Positions 26,801 through 41,500 of a stretch of DNA of 64,000 nt are shown here, one piece after another. The notes beneath the pieces were generated by a model that was not told where the DNA came from, made no database searches, and worked only from the letters and a program-made list of their open reading frames with translations. A program made the position numbers and the translations under genes. Origin of the DNA: Tomocerus qinae (lineage: Eukaryota; Arthropoda; Collembola; Entomobryomorpha; Tomoceridae); the NCBI GenBank assembly GCA_020055645.1, contig CM034548.1, positions 44,198,296 through 44,262,295 of the forward strand. The letters run 5' to 3'. How positions within the stretch are numbered: the stretch's first letter is position 1; each line of letters starts with the position of its first letter.

Positions 26801-29400
26801 GGAGCCATGGGATCCTTTGGAACATCCTGCCCGCATTGAGGTTCGCCGACAAGGTTTGCCCTTTCCCTCCTCTACTGACTGAATCAGAATAATCAACTAC
26901 GGAAGTAGTAGCCACTGAATTTTGAGTCGTTAGTGGACGTATATTACATATTATCCATTTGGAAATACAAAGATATATAATGCATGGTACCTGTATGTGT
27001 ATGTCGACTTGGTTTGTTCGATCAGGATTGACTAAGTTTTTCATTGATCTCGTTTCGCTTGCTATTTATGTTTGCGTATAATGTGGAAAGAGAGTCCTTT
27101 ATGCATTTATGTTAGTGAATTCCGCAGTATTTATTGCATACAATCCATTTGCCGGTTTTCTAGTATGCTGATTGTTGGAATGAAAAGAGCGCACAAGCGT
27201 GGCATTTATATTGCATGTAATAGCGCAAAGAGCAAAGGAATGGTACATGGAGATTTGAGAGCGGAGGATAATATGTTATCTTTGTCAAGATGAACCGTAC
27301 GAATTTTGAGGGAGCGAAAGCAAAGGAAAGCAACCATGCCAATTCTCATGTGTTCTCTCCTCTCTCTCTCTCCAGCAGACACAGAATAATGCTAATGGTG
27401 AATGGAATGAACTGTTCTGTGAGAGAGGAAACAAAACGTAGTTGAGTTACATTATTAGAGACTATCTGAGTCCTTTGGACAGTTAATTTATACGAAATCA
27501 AATCAGAAAGCATGAAAAGCCTCCTAGATAGTTACGGCTATTATTTCACAGTTCTGTTGTTGTGTGGTAGTTAGTGTTCTGTGCATTGTGTACGTATTTT
27601 AACTTACACAATGCTCCTATTTAGGCACGGTGCAAACAAACAGCTTTCCCTATTACCGAGTGTGTAGCATTTACGTTGGAGAAAGCACTGAGGTGAAGAT
27701 GAGTTCATTGTTGAGAAGGAGAAAGACATGATGAAATAATTGGGCAAGATTCGTCGAAAATCCATTTCACCAGCTCCTACAAAAGAAGTAATTGACCTCG
27801 TTTCAACCGGCAACTTTCTCGTGCTCTGTATTTCACTGAGTGAGTCCTGTACTCATTATTACACGAAATTTACGTTCCGATTATCGACTTTCATTTGGCT
27901 TGCCAAAGAAACATTATGGAAAGTTGCCTAGAGTGCAAAAGAGAATGCTAGCCGGGATGTGGGAGGCTGACATTCTCTTTGCTTAAGCCATTCTGCGTAT
28001 ATGGATATTCTCTGCTTATCCTTATATGCATACTATAACTATATACTTCCTAACCGACCAGGAAGGGTCGACACTAATGTTATTGCTACGTACCTGTACA
28101 CACTATATTATTATGTAGTAAGTCATTATAGTCATCTAACTTTGTAAACGTAGTTATCAATATTTACATTGGCTCAAATAACGGTATTCTTAAAAAATAT
28201 ATTTTTTAGCGAGAATTTCTATTAAATTTGTTTCCTATACCTTCTGCGCCACAATAAAAATAAGATTCCGTTAATTGTTTCTACATTATATTACTGTATA
28301 TCTGCACAGTAATGAAGTACATCTCTATCTCATGGCCAGTTAATGCTCTTTGTTTTGAACTAACAAGCGAATATAATTAATTTTTGCTTTAGAAATAACT
28401 TTATTTGTCGTAAATAGTGGGATGATAGAAGTAATAAGTCTTTTCGAGAATTTTCATTGCTTCCCCCATGCCAAATTAATTGTAAGCTGATGCATAGACG
28501 CCGACGCTGCGAACTACATTTAAACTATAGAAATGTAGTTGTACAATAGAATTGAATACAGAAGAGTTGAAAGAGTCGTTGCGTTGTTTGGGTTGAGTGC
28601 TGAGAGAACTAAAGAAGAAAGGATGGCTGTGCCAACTGCGATGAATTACGACTATACCAAAATGGTGTAGCTGAACGCAACCATGAAAGTACACCAGAGC
28701 ACACTTTGATAAATCATTCTTGCAAGCCACAGTACTCACTTAATGGCCACCCTCATCATCTACCCGCACTGCACTGCACCCAACCTATTTACATTTTCAT
28801 GAGTGATTCTAAAATTATCTGTCTGTTCATTTCCACGGAAATCTTAGGAAAGACATTCTCGAGAAAATAAATGTTGCAATGCTTTAAAATCCCCTCCCAC
28901 CTCTTCAAATAACCATCGGATGCACACTCATTGACTACTAGCAATCTCATTCCCGTCTCTACACCTTTACCTATTCCAAAATTACTCCCATTGCTTTGTT
29001 CAATATTTAATTAAAAGTGCTTGCACCGTTTGCTATTTACTTTCCTTTATACATCGTGTTCCAATTAGTCAGCCTATAAATTGATGCTTTTTGGAGCCAT
29101 TCGGGTAAAAACCCTTTATGTGATGAGCAACGTACTATGATGAACATAGAAGCAAGCCCTTATTGCAAGGCATCCTTTATTATGGTGGACTATCAATTTA
29201 ATTGTTCTGAGTATCACACATCCGCTACATAATTATAACACTGCAATATCACAGTAGTCGGTTTCTTAAAACCAGCATTCATTAAATATTATCCGCACCA
29301 ATCATTTGAATTTTTGTACCAAGCCCACGCTGGAACAAAAAAAAGAATTTTTACCCAGTACTAATATAAAATTCTCCTATTTGTAAAACGTGATTTTTAT
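11900..29400. other. presumed intron 1 of CCP6, no gene seen
   Basis: About 17 kb of AT-rich DNA. Scattered short ORFs on both strands (for example 15455-15727, 21695-22021, 23137-23436, 26715-27044) show no recognisable motif and no matching splice structure. There are short trinucleotide runs (ATT/CAT near 12189, 16520 and 18628) and a hairpin at 13394-13441. I see no RNA gene, transposon coding region or exon I can defend. Confidence 0.4.
13394..13441. repeat. imperfect inverted repeat (hairpin)
   Basis: CTACCTCTTTTTGACTGGCA on the left pairs with TGCTAGTCAAAGAGGTAG on the right around an ATATCGATAT centre, with a two-base gap and one mismatch. The loop is only a few bases, too small for a typical microRNA precursor. 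It is probably a transposon footprint or palindromic mutation. Confidence 0.7.
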
Positions 29401-29440
29401 TGTAAATCACAAGTAATTCATTTTTCTAATTTCATTTTGG

Positions 29441-29500
29441 CCTGAAGAAGACAACGATAGGTTGTCGAAAGCTTGGCACGTTTATTTTGTTCGAATAAAG
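29441..29500 (+). repeat. retroelement-tail-like hairpin
   Basis: CCTGAAGAAGACAACGATAG followed by GTTGTCGAAAGC: a 6-bp stem (GACAAC/GTTGTC) with a 5-base loop, framed by CTGAAGA and GAAA, then CGAATAAAG. The layout resembles conserved 3'-terminal hairpins of some non-LTR and Penelope-type retroelements, and loosely the hammerhead ribozyme core (CUGANGA ... GAAA). One extra A before the stem breaks a canonical hammerhead. No reverse transcriptase remnant was seen upstream, so at most this is a truncated 3' end. Confidence 0.35.
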
Positions 29501-32500
29501 TTGTATTAAACCCCGAGAGCCATAAATTTTGATTTAAATATACAAAATTCCATTATTTATTTCAAGCAGTTGTTTTTTATTAAATAGATTTAGAGAATTA
29601 ATTCGATATTAAAAGCATATTATGGTAATTTAAGTAAGCGAGATCTACTTCATTTAAATTTTCAAAATCCGTTAACTTTCCTCCTCAAACTTATATATCA
29701 TGATTAACACCTTTGATTCAGAGAACAGATAATGCAATGTAAATGTTATTATGTGTCGGTCTGTGACAAAATATACCACTCGTCCTTCACTGAAGAAACA
29801 GTTAGCACTTCGTAGTTACTTCTACCAAGATAGAGCAAAAGATTTGCTACGAAACAAAAACAATTTAAAATTTTATCAATTCATTTAAGAACCAATTTTT
29901 TGTATTTATTTGTCACAAATTTATGTCCTAGATGATTAACCGATTGGCCAATTAATGAAATTTGAAACTCATTTCATTTTTGAATATAGAAAATTTTGTT
30001 CCAATATGTCCGGCATTTTTAATTTAATGGATAGCATTATTAGGTAGCAGAACGGTAGTAAATTAATTATTTGAAGAGTAATTTGCCTATGTTAAAAATT
30101 GTAAAACTTTCGTAAATAAATATTTCATCCTCTAAAGAAATTTTACTATTCTTGAGGCTCTAAGATAAAAGTACTTGAATGTTCACGTAAATAAAATTCA
30201 TTTCCATTGTCAGCCATTTTGTTTTATCGGATGTGAAATACGCATGAGCATTGAAATTCTGTAATTGGACGATGGGAGTAATATATGTATAAGATAGACC
30301 TCGTGATAATACACATGCGCAGACAATTTCCGCCATTTTTATACTGTTGAATGACGGGGTACCTGCCTCTATTATTTTGTTGTAATACTATAAATATCGT
30401 AAATATAATACTATACCTTATGTAATAATACCATAATGTATTTTATACCAAGGTTATACACCAGCACGGTTTTCTAGCACATTGAAAAGGGGGAAATTGT
30501 CCATTAAAATACTAAAAGGAGCTAAAAATGGGTTTGCAAAGTTCAAAAATTTCCTTCCGACATGCAGTTTCTTTATGAAAAGAAAACGCTGCTAGATCGG
30601 ATGTAAAGGACGTTCTTGCATTTGCGATGAAAGGTGTAACGATGGAGCGATTTCAATGTGAGTGAAGCTTCGCTAACTGAAATCTTTCCTTGGCTATGCT
30701 GGCATAATTAATGACTGCTATTTGTCAAAGTACACGAAAGTGAGGCAAAGTTGTAGATTCACATTGATGAATTACTTTCTCTAAATCTTCGTTGACTTTC
30801 ATAATGTGATATTAATATTTGCACTCCCTACCTTGCATATGCATTTATTATAAATTATAACATTGTGCATAAGGGTATATGTACTAGACTAGACATTGAA
30901 AGGAACGTTATTCTAAGACTATACATATTGTTAAATGACTATAGCCTCATATAGAATTTTCAAAGAATTTCAGCTCACAAAAATAAAATACACTTTGAAA
31001 ATTTGGTAAAACTATCTCATGTGGGCACCATAAGGAAAAAGGGAGTGTGATGTTTGTGCTTTCTGTAACTTGTAAAATAGATGTACTCTTCCTTCATACT
31101 TATAGTTTGGACGGAAACCCTTTGGACTGTTCCCCTACTTTTACATGGGGTAACCTAGGAGACAGTCGAAATCGATTCTGACCAGAGTATACTATCTGTA
31201 CTCTCATTATTCTTCTCAATTCTCTTAGCATAGCATTCATTCAAATAGTAGTCAATTCCATTTTAAAAATCATTAATCTGCTAGTTATAGAAAATATTAT
31301 TGAAGCTCATAAAGTAGCTTGAACTCAAATTACACTCCAGTAAAATTCGACGACATTATCTCTTTACCACTGTTTCAAATTACGTGATTTGAGATATTGA
31401 CGCATTTTTTATATTATAAGATTTCCTATAGTGGAAGTATCAGAGTATAATTAATATGAAATGTTGAAATTACCCATTAGAGTATTCTTGTTACAGTGTT
31501 TAAGAGAAATTCGATTCTGTTTGGAATGTTTAAGGATTTTTGTTGAGGAAAGGTTTCAAGCTACTTAGAATTGTCGAATTAAGTAATAAGGACTAACAAT
31601 TCTAAATATCCAAATATGAAATTATAAAAATAATGCACGAGTCCTCATTCCGATGCATAAAATATTGAAAATAAGGCAAATTCAGTACATGCTCCGGCAT
31701 CCATTACAGTAGAATCATTTATTATAATTCTTGTAGATATACATAATCTAGGTGCACTTTCCAATTCCCATTAGGTACTACTTATTAGTAGGGTATAAAA
31801 CACTATAAAATTTTACGCAATAAACTTTAGGACGAAAAGCTCGATGTCCTATCTTGTTTCAGAATTTTTAGTTCTTTTTCAGTAACATAAAATGTCGGTC
31901 ATGTACTATAGAGAGAATAGCCTTCAGTCTTTTTCTATGCGGTCCCTTGTGACGGTGATATCGTTGTCATTCTGCCGAGGAGGAAGCGAATATCTTTATA
32001 CTTAGATAGAAATCCATATAGCCTTTCCAGAGAGCTATAGGTTTGCTATATTTTCCAGTTGCTCGAATGAATATAGCTTGTAGTAACGAACTTTTAGTAT
32101 CAGTAATTAAGCGATTTGGAGGAGGGGGTGCTTCAGCAACAATACAAAATACTTACTAATAGAAAAATAGATAACAATGCATTCTGGATCCCATTCCTAA
32201 CTTTCTTTCTTGAAGCAAAGCCGACAAATAAATAAATGACAACTCATTTAGCATCAGCATTAGAAATTAAAATCTGTCTTAGTATTTACTGAGTCTCATT
32301 GAATTAAAGGCCATTTTGCAATACTGGAGATATATTTATAGATATAAATATATTCACTCTTTTCATTCCTTATTCACTGTCAGAAACCATACAGATAACA
32401 CAAACGATGTTGTGACAGTAACATGAATTTTTAAGTCGAAGTTCAGACTACTTTACAATGTTTGTTTAGGTATTTATGGTAAACATTTCTCAACTAATGA

Positions 32501-35457
32501 AGAAAGGCACGGGTTTTATTCCCATTTAGAATTTTTATTTGTAATGAATACAAAAACACAGTATAATACTTCTACACACGGATTAAGGCGAATGGTTGGC
32601 TTTAAAATACCCATGGACAAAAACATTATAATGTATGGTAAAAATTAAAAAGGAGCGAAGGGATTTTTATTTTACTTCATATGAGTAAATGCATGACATT
32701 TAGTCTACAGAGAAATGGAATACATGCATGTCACTTGTTTGTTCACTCGTATTTAGCATATTTGAGTACAGATGTAATTTCATCGCCACATTAACCACAA
32801 ACACGACAATGAGCGTCTGCCGCTAACAATAAGTATGCACACTAGACTTTGATATTTACATTTCGCCGTCAGGACATAAATACATGTGTACGTATAGTCA
32901 CTACTGCAAGTACAACTGTTTTCTCTCTGGCAATGTGCATACCTATGCATGGAGAATTCCATCAGCTCCCTGTTTTTACTTTCACTCCACTTCAGTTGGA
33001 AAATCTACATACATCTCGAATACTTCAAACCGCCTCTCTCTCTTTCTCTGCTTTCGCTCAGGGAGTTTTGGCCACATAAGTACAGGGAGTGTATGTGCAG
33101 AAAATACAAGCTCATAGGGATAGATAATGCCTATTGGATATGATACGTTCCATAAACTTTATCAGAATAGACTAGAGGTGTGTCATATGGATGCCATATC
33201 AGCTAACTACAAAAACTGTAGGCTGCAGTACCCATCACATGCAGATCACTACATTATGCACTATATGCAAGTACATAGACTGAAATAAAATGACATTGTG
33301 GCTAGGAACCTATGTCTATGTAGTAAATACATTCTGCTTCATCTTGACTACCCACAAGGCTCTGCCAAGTTGATATAACTCACTCATATTGTGCATATAT
33401 AATATGTCTCGCTACACTTAACAGCATTCTCATATGAGTTTTCATCCCTGTTCATACAACATCACATGTAGGGAGTCTGGGAAAAATATGCACGTATCTC
33501 TGCATAATGTGACTTGGGAGTCTTGGCGGGACTACCTTTCACTCTCCCTACTCACTTTTTCGCATCTAACTATATATATATGTTTGCTGTAGTGTTGAGA
33601 ATCATCTCTTGTGTTAATATATGCATAGGTACTTTCACTTTCCCAAGAATATTGAGTACATAGATATACCTACTATATTGCACTCACCCATGCATATGTA
33701 ATGTACTGCATTGTAGCTTATAATATGTATATCTGTATATCCTGTGCGGAAACAAACAATAAGTGCTATGTCACACTTTTGTTAGGAGTAAGTAGGTGTA
33801 GTGTTGTGCATGCATGAACGACATACATATAAATATTATCAGTACGTTCACGAATCATATCAGAGAAAGTAGGGACATGTAGGTGGTACCACAAAAGGAC
33901 CCGCCAGAAATTTAAGTGACACCACGCATAGAGCTAGTAATTTTATAGACAAGCTCTCTCCCTTCTTTGCTATCATGTCAATTTTCAGAAATTTTCCTCT
34001 CAAAAAAGACTATACATACTTAAGAACATTACGGCGTCACTAACTTAGTTATGGGTGGTTGGTGTTTTTGCTCCGAACTCAAGTCATGTTATTTTATATT
34101 ACTTTTATTATGAGACTTGAGAAGTTGTAGCAGCGAAAGCCCACCCAACTACGAAGGGAGTAATAGTAAGCAGGCATACAATGTTGATATCTCAGCGTGG
34201 TTTGGTTCCTTTGGTGGTTAATGTAAAATTTGACGATGTTGAAAACAGGAGGGTGTTCACTCACTCCTTTCGTTCGGTTTAGCCAGAGCACTAAAACACA
34301 AATGTGAGGTATAACTCGGGAATTCACATCCATATTCCTATGGAACTACATGTGCTAGGTAATGTGCACTATTAGTACTTTTCGTAGTCACGAAGTGCTA
34401 TATGCTCAGTGTTGCTGGGTGAATATTATGATACGATGCCTACTAAAGATAAATACATACACATCAAACGATATATGCTGGGTGATATTATGTTTTTGAG
34501 TCTACGAGTGCAGGAGGATGATAATATGCTTCAGATAGATAGGTAAGACTTGGCTCGGTGCACTACTTCGCTTTTTCTAGCAAGCATAGGTAGCTTAGAT
34601 CAGAGTTAGGCGGCACAAGTCTAAAAACTATAAAAGGCACGAGTATTTATTTATGGGATACATTTCATTTATGGTTGTAAATACATGTGCGTCTGGTGTC
34701 TGAAATGGAGCCCAGTGGTTCTCCTTCCATTAATATGTGGTAAGCCACGATGACAGAGATTATAATTTGTAGGTAAGTATAAACAGAGAGATACATACAT
34801 ATTCACTGTCCCTGCTGCATGCCTCAGGATTGAATGTAGACTCTCTCTTGCTCAACTGGAAAAGTACATTCACAAAACAACAGAAATGTACATCACACAA
34901 GAGAACACCCAAACTGATGCTCGTCTTTTCTTGACTGTCATGATCAATATGATATACACACATTACTCGGCTCTGAACGGTAAACACTACTTTGGGGAAC
35001 AGATTACAGGGATCTCACTATCTGTCTTTATAAATACAAACAACATAACAGAATGCATATAGGCACTCCATTTCATATAAAAGTACACAATCCTTTGCAG
35101 TAATATTTAGTTTTATGTATTTTGCCATGTATGTTTAGCGTTATGCTCCACTGTAGAAATTCATGGAGGACATCCATACAATACAGATAGAAGGAGCTGC
35201 CTTATTCATGCTTTGCTACAGAGTTCCAGATCTGGACTAGGAGGGATGAGTGTATTTATGTTTAATATTAAATAGGGTTGCATTGCCTCTCTCTGGGTAT
35301 ACTGTACACATCTGTAAATGCTGGTACTTACATAATGTATACGTAGGTAGGTAGGTGGCCATGGTGTACATTTGTAATTTATGCATGTACATTCAAAATT
35401 CTAATATTAAAATTTGTGTGTGGACTTGCTTAATGTGGTGCATAACTTTCTCCACAG
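29501..35457. other. presumed intron 1 of CCP6, distal part; no gene seen
   Basis: AT-rich, low-complexity stretches with (TA)-rich and TACCTAC/GTAGGTAG-like runs, including GTAGGTAGGTAGGTGG just before 35360. No ORF or splice pair worth annotating was found. It ends in the acceptor TTCTCCACAG of the first secure CCP6 exon. Confidence 0.4.
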
Positions 35458-35580
35458 AGAGTGACGACAGTGACGCAGAAGGTGGACTTGGGAACGTTAC
35501 TCGCATTGTGCTCCGTCCACCAGGCCACAGTGGAAAAGCCAAACGAGGACATCTTTGTTTCGACGCTTCCTACGAAAGTG
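35458..35580 (+). CDS. AGBL4: CCP6 exon: acidic N-terminus and start of N-domain
   Basis: The acceptor TTCTCCACAG precedes 35458; the donor is G/GTTTGT at 35581. The exon starts with the last two bases of a codon and ends with the first base of a Gly codon completed at 40130. It encodes SDDSDAEGGLGNVTRIVLRP, then a Gly/Lys-rich loop and GHLCFDASYES. The second Ser (S-D-A-E) fits a casein-kinase-2 consensus by pattern only. The GHL-FDA-ESG block is shared with vertebrate CCP6, which fixes the frame. An adjacent AG at 35458-35459 offers an alternative acceptor but would break the phase with the proposed first exon. Confidence 0.88.
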
Positions 35581-38500
35581 GTTTGTCTGAATGTTGATTT
35601 AATTTCGTTATTATGGTTATGGACTCTTTGATACTCCCTCCTTTATCAGTGTTACGATGTTGACGGGGAAAGTGATAGTGAGGAATGAAATCTTCTTCTG
35701 TCCTGTAGAGACACTATTATTATGTCTCTTCATATCTCCACTTCCAACGGCATTCCTGCATTAGTGAGTCAGTTAGTGAAATGCTGGAAAGAATTGCTAC
35801 TCTTACTTATTGGGAGGGGTATAGCGGAAAACCCACTTTTGAATTAACTCTGCAATCCTACACACGGCAACTACACGACACATGCACACAGACTCAGTTC
35901 TTCACTTACCTATTAATGTTAGCTGTCTCCTCTCCATTATCTCTAAATGTTTCACAACACTCTTGTTATTACTACTTTGCCTACTCATACTCCTACCTAT
36001 ACCTCCTTTCCTAACTAACTACATACATACATCCTACTTGCTCCTGTTAATGCTTAGTCTACCATGATCACTTCAATTTCCTTGTAGTAACCGACTTTAG
36101 TAGCAGTTACATACAGTTTGCTGCAGAAGGCACGACATATAAATTCACATTACAAGCTTATGATCATCTATTAAAACGTTACTTTTCCAAAAGTCGAGAA
36201 CGCAGTATAGATAACGCCCATCCTAATGGTTACTTAGCATATACTTTGCTGAACAAATGAAATATTATGCCATCTTAGCTAGTAGGTAACCTTATTTCAA
36301 TATCTTTATAGTCTAATAGTTATGCTTTGTAAAATAGCATCAAAGAGCACGTGATCACAACATGTAACGTAACCTACTAGTATTGTATTCCATTAATCCA
36401 TGTCTTCCTATATATTATTCACTTGTATCATTGTTTTCCCATATAGTTACAAAGGAAAGCATTTCATTAACAGAAATATCAATTCTAAGGCGCTGTGTCG
36501 GCGCTGAAAGTAATTTTCCAAATGTATATTCATCTTTGTGCTTTCTCCAATAATTTAATGACTTCATTTAGGTCTGCAACGCTTTATTTTCAATTCAGTA
36601 TACATTTAATGTGAAAACCAGACACTCAAATCGTAAAAAAGAGAAATATCCTCCAGGCACACTATACATTAAAAACTTCTTCAATCATATCCACAGAATC
36701 TCGTAAAATATGTAGATAAGAAACTACTGTTTTCTTCAATTCCAATTCCAACTTTCAACCGTCGTAAACATTAATGAATACTAAATCACATATAGCTTGC
36801 AAATCTAAATTGTATCGCGTATACTTTATGAGACACAAATCTTAATATTTTCTTATCCGTCTTAATTGAATAGCTTGCTACGCTATGAACAGGCAAGCTC
36901 AAACTAAATACACACCTACTAGCATTGTATGCACATTTGTTCCCAAAACACAAAAAAAACGTAGAAAAAGTAATCAAAAAATTATGCGCCATGAAAAAGA
37001 AATTGATGTACTGTTGTACTTGATGTATATTTTGAAGTGTGAACAGTATACTTCAGGAATTCAGTATTTATATACTTAGTATATTAAGTTAATTTAGCTG
37101 AATATTTCAGGTTATATCTGGTAAGATGCTAATGGTACCATCTCTATTACAAAATAGCTATATTTTATTTTTTATTTTTATTGGAGTATGAAATAGTAAG
37201 CCATTAAAAATCCTGTGACACCCAAAATAAACTTGAGAATCTCTGTGAAGAGACGACAATCATTTTGCTTTCTAGAAAACATCGATCCATTTTTATAACA
37301 ACAATTTTTCCAGGTTAGCATTGTTATGGTTATTTGATTTCTGAAAGTTGGTAATTTGGGGCATAAAAGGGAGATGTCAATCGATCTGTTTAATTGTCTT
37401 AATTCCCAGTATATATCTCCGTGATTAGGCCAAGATTATTGCTTATTAATCTACCCCTATGGCAGTTGATTTAAACATATTTGAGAAAACTTTGTTAACT
37501 TTAATTTAACAACGTTTAAAACTTTACAAGAATGTACATTGTACAACAATAAACATGTAATTTTGTTCAATTAAAGTTGCCATACCATTTTGATGTTACA
37601 TCTCATACACTGTAACTTGTAATTGAATTCTGGTCTGATCATACTCTAAGAATAAAAAAGTCTATTGCAACTTTCAACATTTTGTAAATTATAATGGTTT
37701 ATTTAACTGAACCATATTTTATAGATCCTGCCTATGTGCGTAAGGATCTATAAACTATGACTGAATGATGTGAAATAGTATGTTGACTGTCTATTCAACT
37801 TTGTTGCATTTAATTACTACTACTTTGTTATTGAAACTGTTCCTTTTTTGATCCATGGTAATGCTAACAACGACTGTTTACGATAGTCAAGGCATGTATT
37901 TTCGGAAATGATTGGAACAAGTTTGGGAGATGCGACTGGGAAAATGTTTTTGGCCAAACTCTCCGAATACACTGTTATACTTGACTGGAACATTATAACG
38001 TACACTAAATATTAGGTAAATGGAGTAAATGAAATGGTAGGCTAATACAGAAGAGAGAAAGCACATTATTAGTAGTAAATTCAGTAATGAAGTTGGGAGT
38101 GGGAAGAGGAAATAGTAGGTAACATAATACTAGGTGGAATAGAAAGCGGAAATAAGTGAGAGGATGATGTTCGAAATTTACTAATTAACGAAATGAGTCG
38201 CGACGAGTGTTGTCATTGTAGTGGGAGTATGACAATTAAAGTAAGACAGCGTTGACTGAACCATTCACTCGTATAATGGCAGTTTAAAACTGAACCTTAA
38301 CTGGTCTCACATGAGAAGAGTCTGTAAGTCGTGGTGACTGATTGTGAGTTAATGAGAGGAACTAATGGTACTCTAACCCTACCGCAGCTTCCTCCCTTAA
38401 AACCGATGCATTTCAATGCGAAGTACTTTCCTCTTCACTTTCACTCAGCCACTCCGCTCTCCCACTTCTCTTTCTCCCAATTCTTGTAAATCTAATATAC

Positions 38501-41500
38501 GTACTTACCTACCCTATGTACTGCTCTACTTAGCGTAGTCTGGCAAGGAAGCAATTACGAGGAAAATTTCCTATGCACTATGGACATATCACTACTTTTA
38601 AGTTCCGGTAGCATCACATTTAAATATTATAGTCAGCGACTACAATGCATCTTCTTGCTAGGAGGACCATTGGCAATCCTGCAGTTCTATGTCTTTCTCT
38701 CTGTTGCTTACTTGGTCGACTGACTTGCCTTTGACTAGACAAATTACTCACTTTATTGTGCCGACTCATCAAGACATTTGTTTAAGCTCTATGAGGGGAG
38801 ATCAGCGCCGTAATTCTTATGCTTTTCTCTTCTTTAAATTTACTATGTATTTTGTCAGTTTTATAATTTTTGACCAACTAAACTGTTATTTGGGAACAAC
38901 ATTTCTTTCAACTTCTATGAAATCAAATGAATTCTATAAAATCTAAATTATAATCTATTTTACTAAGCGCTGTCGTATGTTCTGTTTTCGTATTTAAACT
39001 CTATATTATTTAGCATTTTCATACTTAAATCTCCTTAAATTAGATAACAATTTATTTATTTTTCACCCATAAAACTTTTAAACGGAGTTAATACGCAAAA
39101 CTACAAAGTATGATATCTACTAGATGTCTGGTCGCGTCGTTTCAAATTGGAGGCATTGTAAATAGTTCCCAAGTAAGTTTTAGTTGAAAGTCTGAGAGGC
39201 TGCTAGTATAAAATTTTATATTTAAACTGACTTAAAACTATTAATGCCGTCTTCAGTCAGCCAACCATAATATTTAGCCTTGTATAAGTATCGGACCCAG
39301 CAAGTAATAGTAAAGACTGAATATAATTAGGTTGCTTCGAGCTAATTTGTATAATATACAAATAATATAAGTTAGTATTAGTAGAATTAGAATTTAAATT
39401 AACTGAATTTTACCAGAATTTCAAATTTATGTAGCCATATCATATTCTGGAACTAGGAATGTTATCTTTTCTATTTCCATTGTAGATAGAAAACTAGCTA
39501 GAAAACCAGCAAAATAATTATTTAAAATTTTTCATCCCCCCATATAATAGGGTTTAGACTGCATGGTATGTTTTACATGTTCAGATATAGGAATAGCCAT
39601 TATATAGATATCGTTCGATGCCATGGTTGAGAAGTACAAGTCAGTTTTGAATTGGATTGATGTCACTAAATGAAGGATAATTATGTCCACTAGTGAGGCT
39701 TAACGGGAGAATAAGTACGTACTTGATTATCCAATTCATTCATTTATGTGAATCGTTTCATTATTCCTACCTCTACAGATCGTACATAGAATAGTAGGGG
39801 AAGTAGTGGAACGGTCGTAATTCTCAGTTTCTCTATCGGGTGCTTTGTTGGTGTACCTAGCAGTCTGCGAACTGAACAGAGATGAGAGAATTATTTTATT
39901 TCCATCTCTTTACTTTAGATTAGACGGGTAGAGACCAATATGGCAGTGCCACACTGCATAACAAACCATAATTAACTCCATCCATCTCATCTTACAGAGA
40001 AATAACCCAATTAAAATTAATTACCACTACATAGATAAGTACGAACAGAACGGCGTCATGCTCCATAAAGCATTTTCTCTCAATAACAAACACCGAAAGA
40101 TATTCTGTTATATTTTTTATATCTTTTAGGGAACCTGGGACGTGTCGATTTCATTTCTGAGTACGAGTACGATCTTTTCATTCGACCAGACACTTGCAAT
40201 CCTCGCTACAGGTTGTGGTTCAATTTCGTCGTCGACAATGTCAGAGCTGATCAGGTGAAATAATATTCACATTTTTCCTGCTTTACACTTACATACCTAC
40301 ATACTCATACACACAAATATTATATTCAGTCATAACTCGTAAATATGTTCATTGCTCTAGTTTATGCATGCCGTGACTCATGAAAGCAGTTTAATTGACC
40401 CATCAATTGGGGGAATGCCATTTGTAGTAAGTAGATAATAGTCTATGAAGGTATATCTACAAATCTTTATGATCTCAAAATACCCGTTAACCTCTTTCAT
40501 TTTAGTCATAGTAAACAGTTATCTGGCCCCCTAACCCACTTTGTATCGTTTACATGTACACTTACACATATTATTATTTAGAACCAGACTGGCAAATACA
40601 TAATATATCTAGTATAACACAATCTTTGATAAAAATACAGCTTATGTAAATTAATTATGAAATGATGTGAGATTTAAACTAATTACTTAAAAGCACAATA
40701 TTTACTTGCACAATGCATTTTGTATGCGCTGTTATTAATAATAATTGAATAGATTTTTTAAATTCCATGCTCTATTTATGAAACTCTTGGGACACGACTG
40801 CATGTTATAGTATTTGAAAGGAGAAATAGGGATATTCAGAGTATTTATAAACATGTGCAGATATAGACAAAAAGGTAAATTTTATTTATTTCCCGTCACT
40901 TACAGTTAAATAGGTCACTACTTATCTGTAATAGAGTTTTTGTCATCTCCATCGAGGTATATTTGTAGTTTGGTTTTATGGGCGGTACTTAGACACTGAT
41001 GCGCGATGGACCGATAATTCCTTAAAATTGCTTCTAAGACGTGAAAAAATCATGAAAATACGAATGTGGGTGTTGTTTCCATTTAGTAGAAGTACACCTA
41101 CGACAACTTCTCTGAAAATGCACTTATTATACTTTCAGGAACCAGATCACATAAGATGTAAGCAGAAAGGAGAAGTAAAACCGTGAGCACATGGCATTGC
41201 CGAAGCTTTGTATTACCACTTTTTGTTCACGTAATTTGAGTGTGTTGAATTGTCTGTCTCGTCCAGCTTTCCATCAGTCCCAGTTATATCGGTGCCATTT
41301 CATTTCTTCCGAGTTTCATTACTAAACGACTCTCTTGCTTTCATTGTATCTGTTGAAGGTTATTCAAATGGTTATTCTGTGTGGCTTAGGTCTGGACATT
41401 TTCCGCAGACAATACTTTGCTACTGCTTGAACTTCAACCTCACTATAATATATTTGTAAAAATCGTCCACTATATCAATGTTAAAAAGAGACTGACCAAA

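Noticed and set aside
29442-29470. Canonical hammerhead ribozyme
   Set aside because: An additional A sits between the CUGANGA core and stem II, and no convincing stems I/III flank it; kept only as a retroelement-tail-like hairpin.
30586-30660. Open stretch RSDVKDVLAFAMKGVTMERF
   Set aside because: Too short, no family recognised, splice sites weak.
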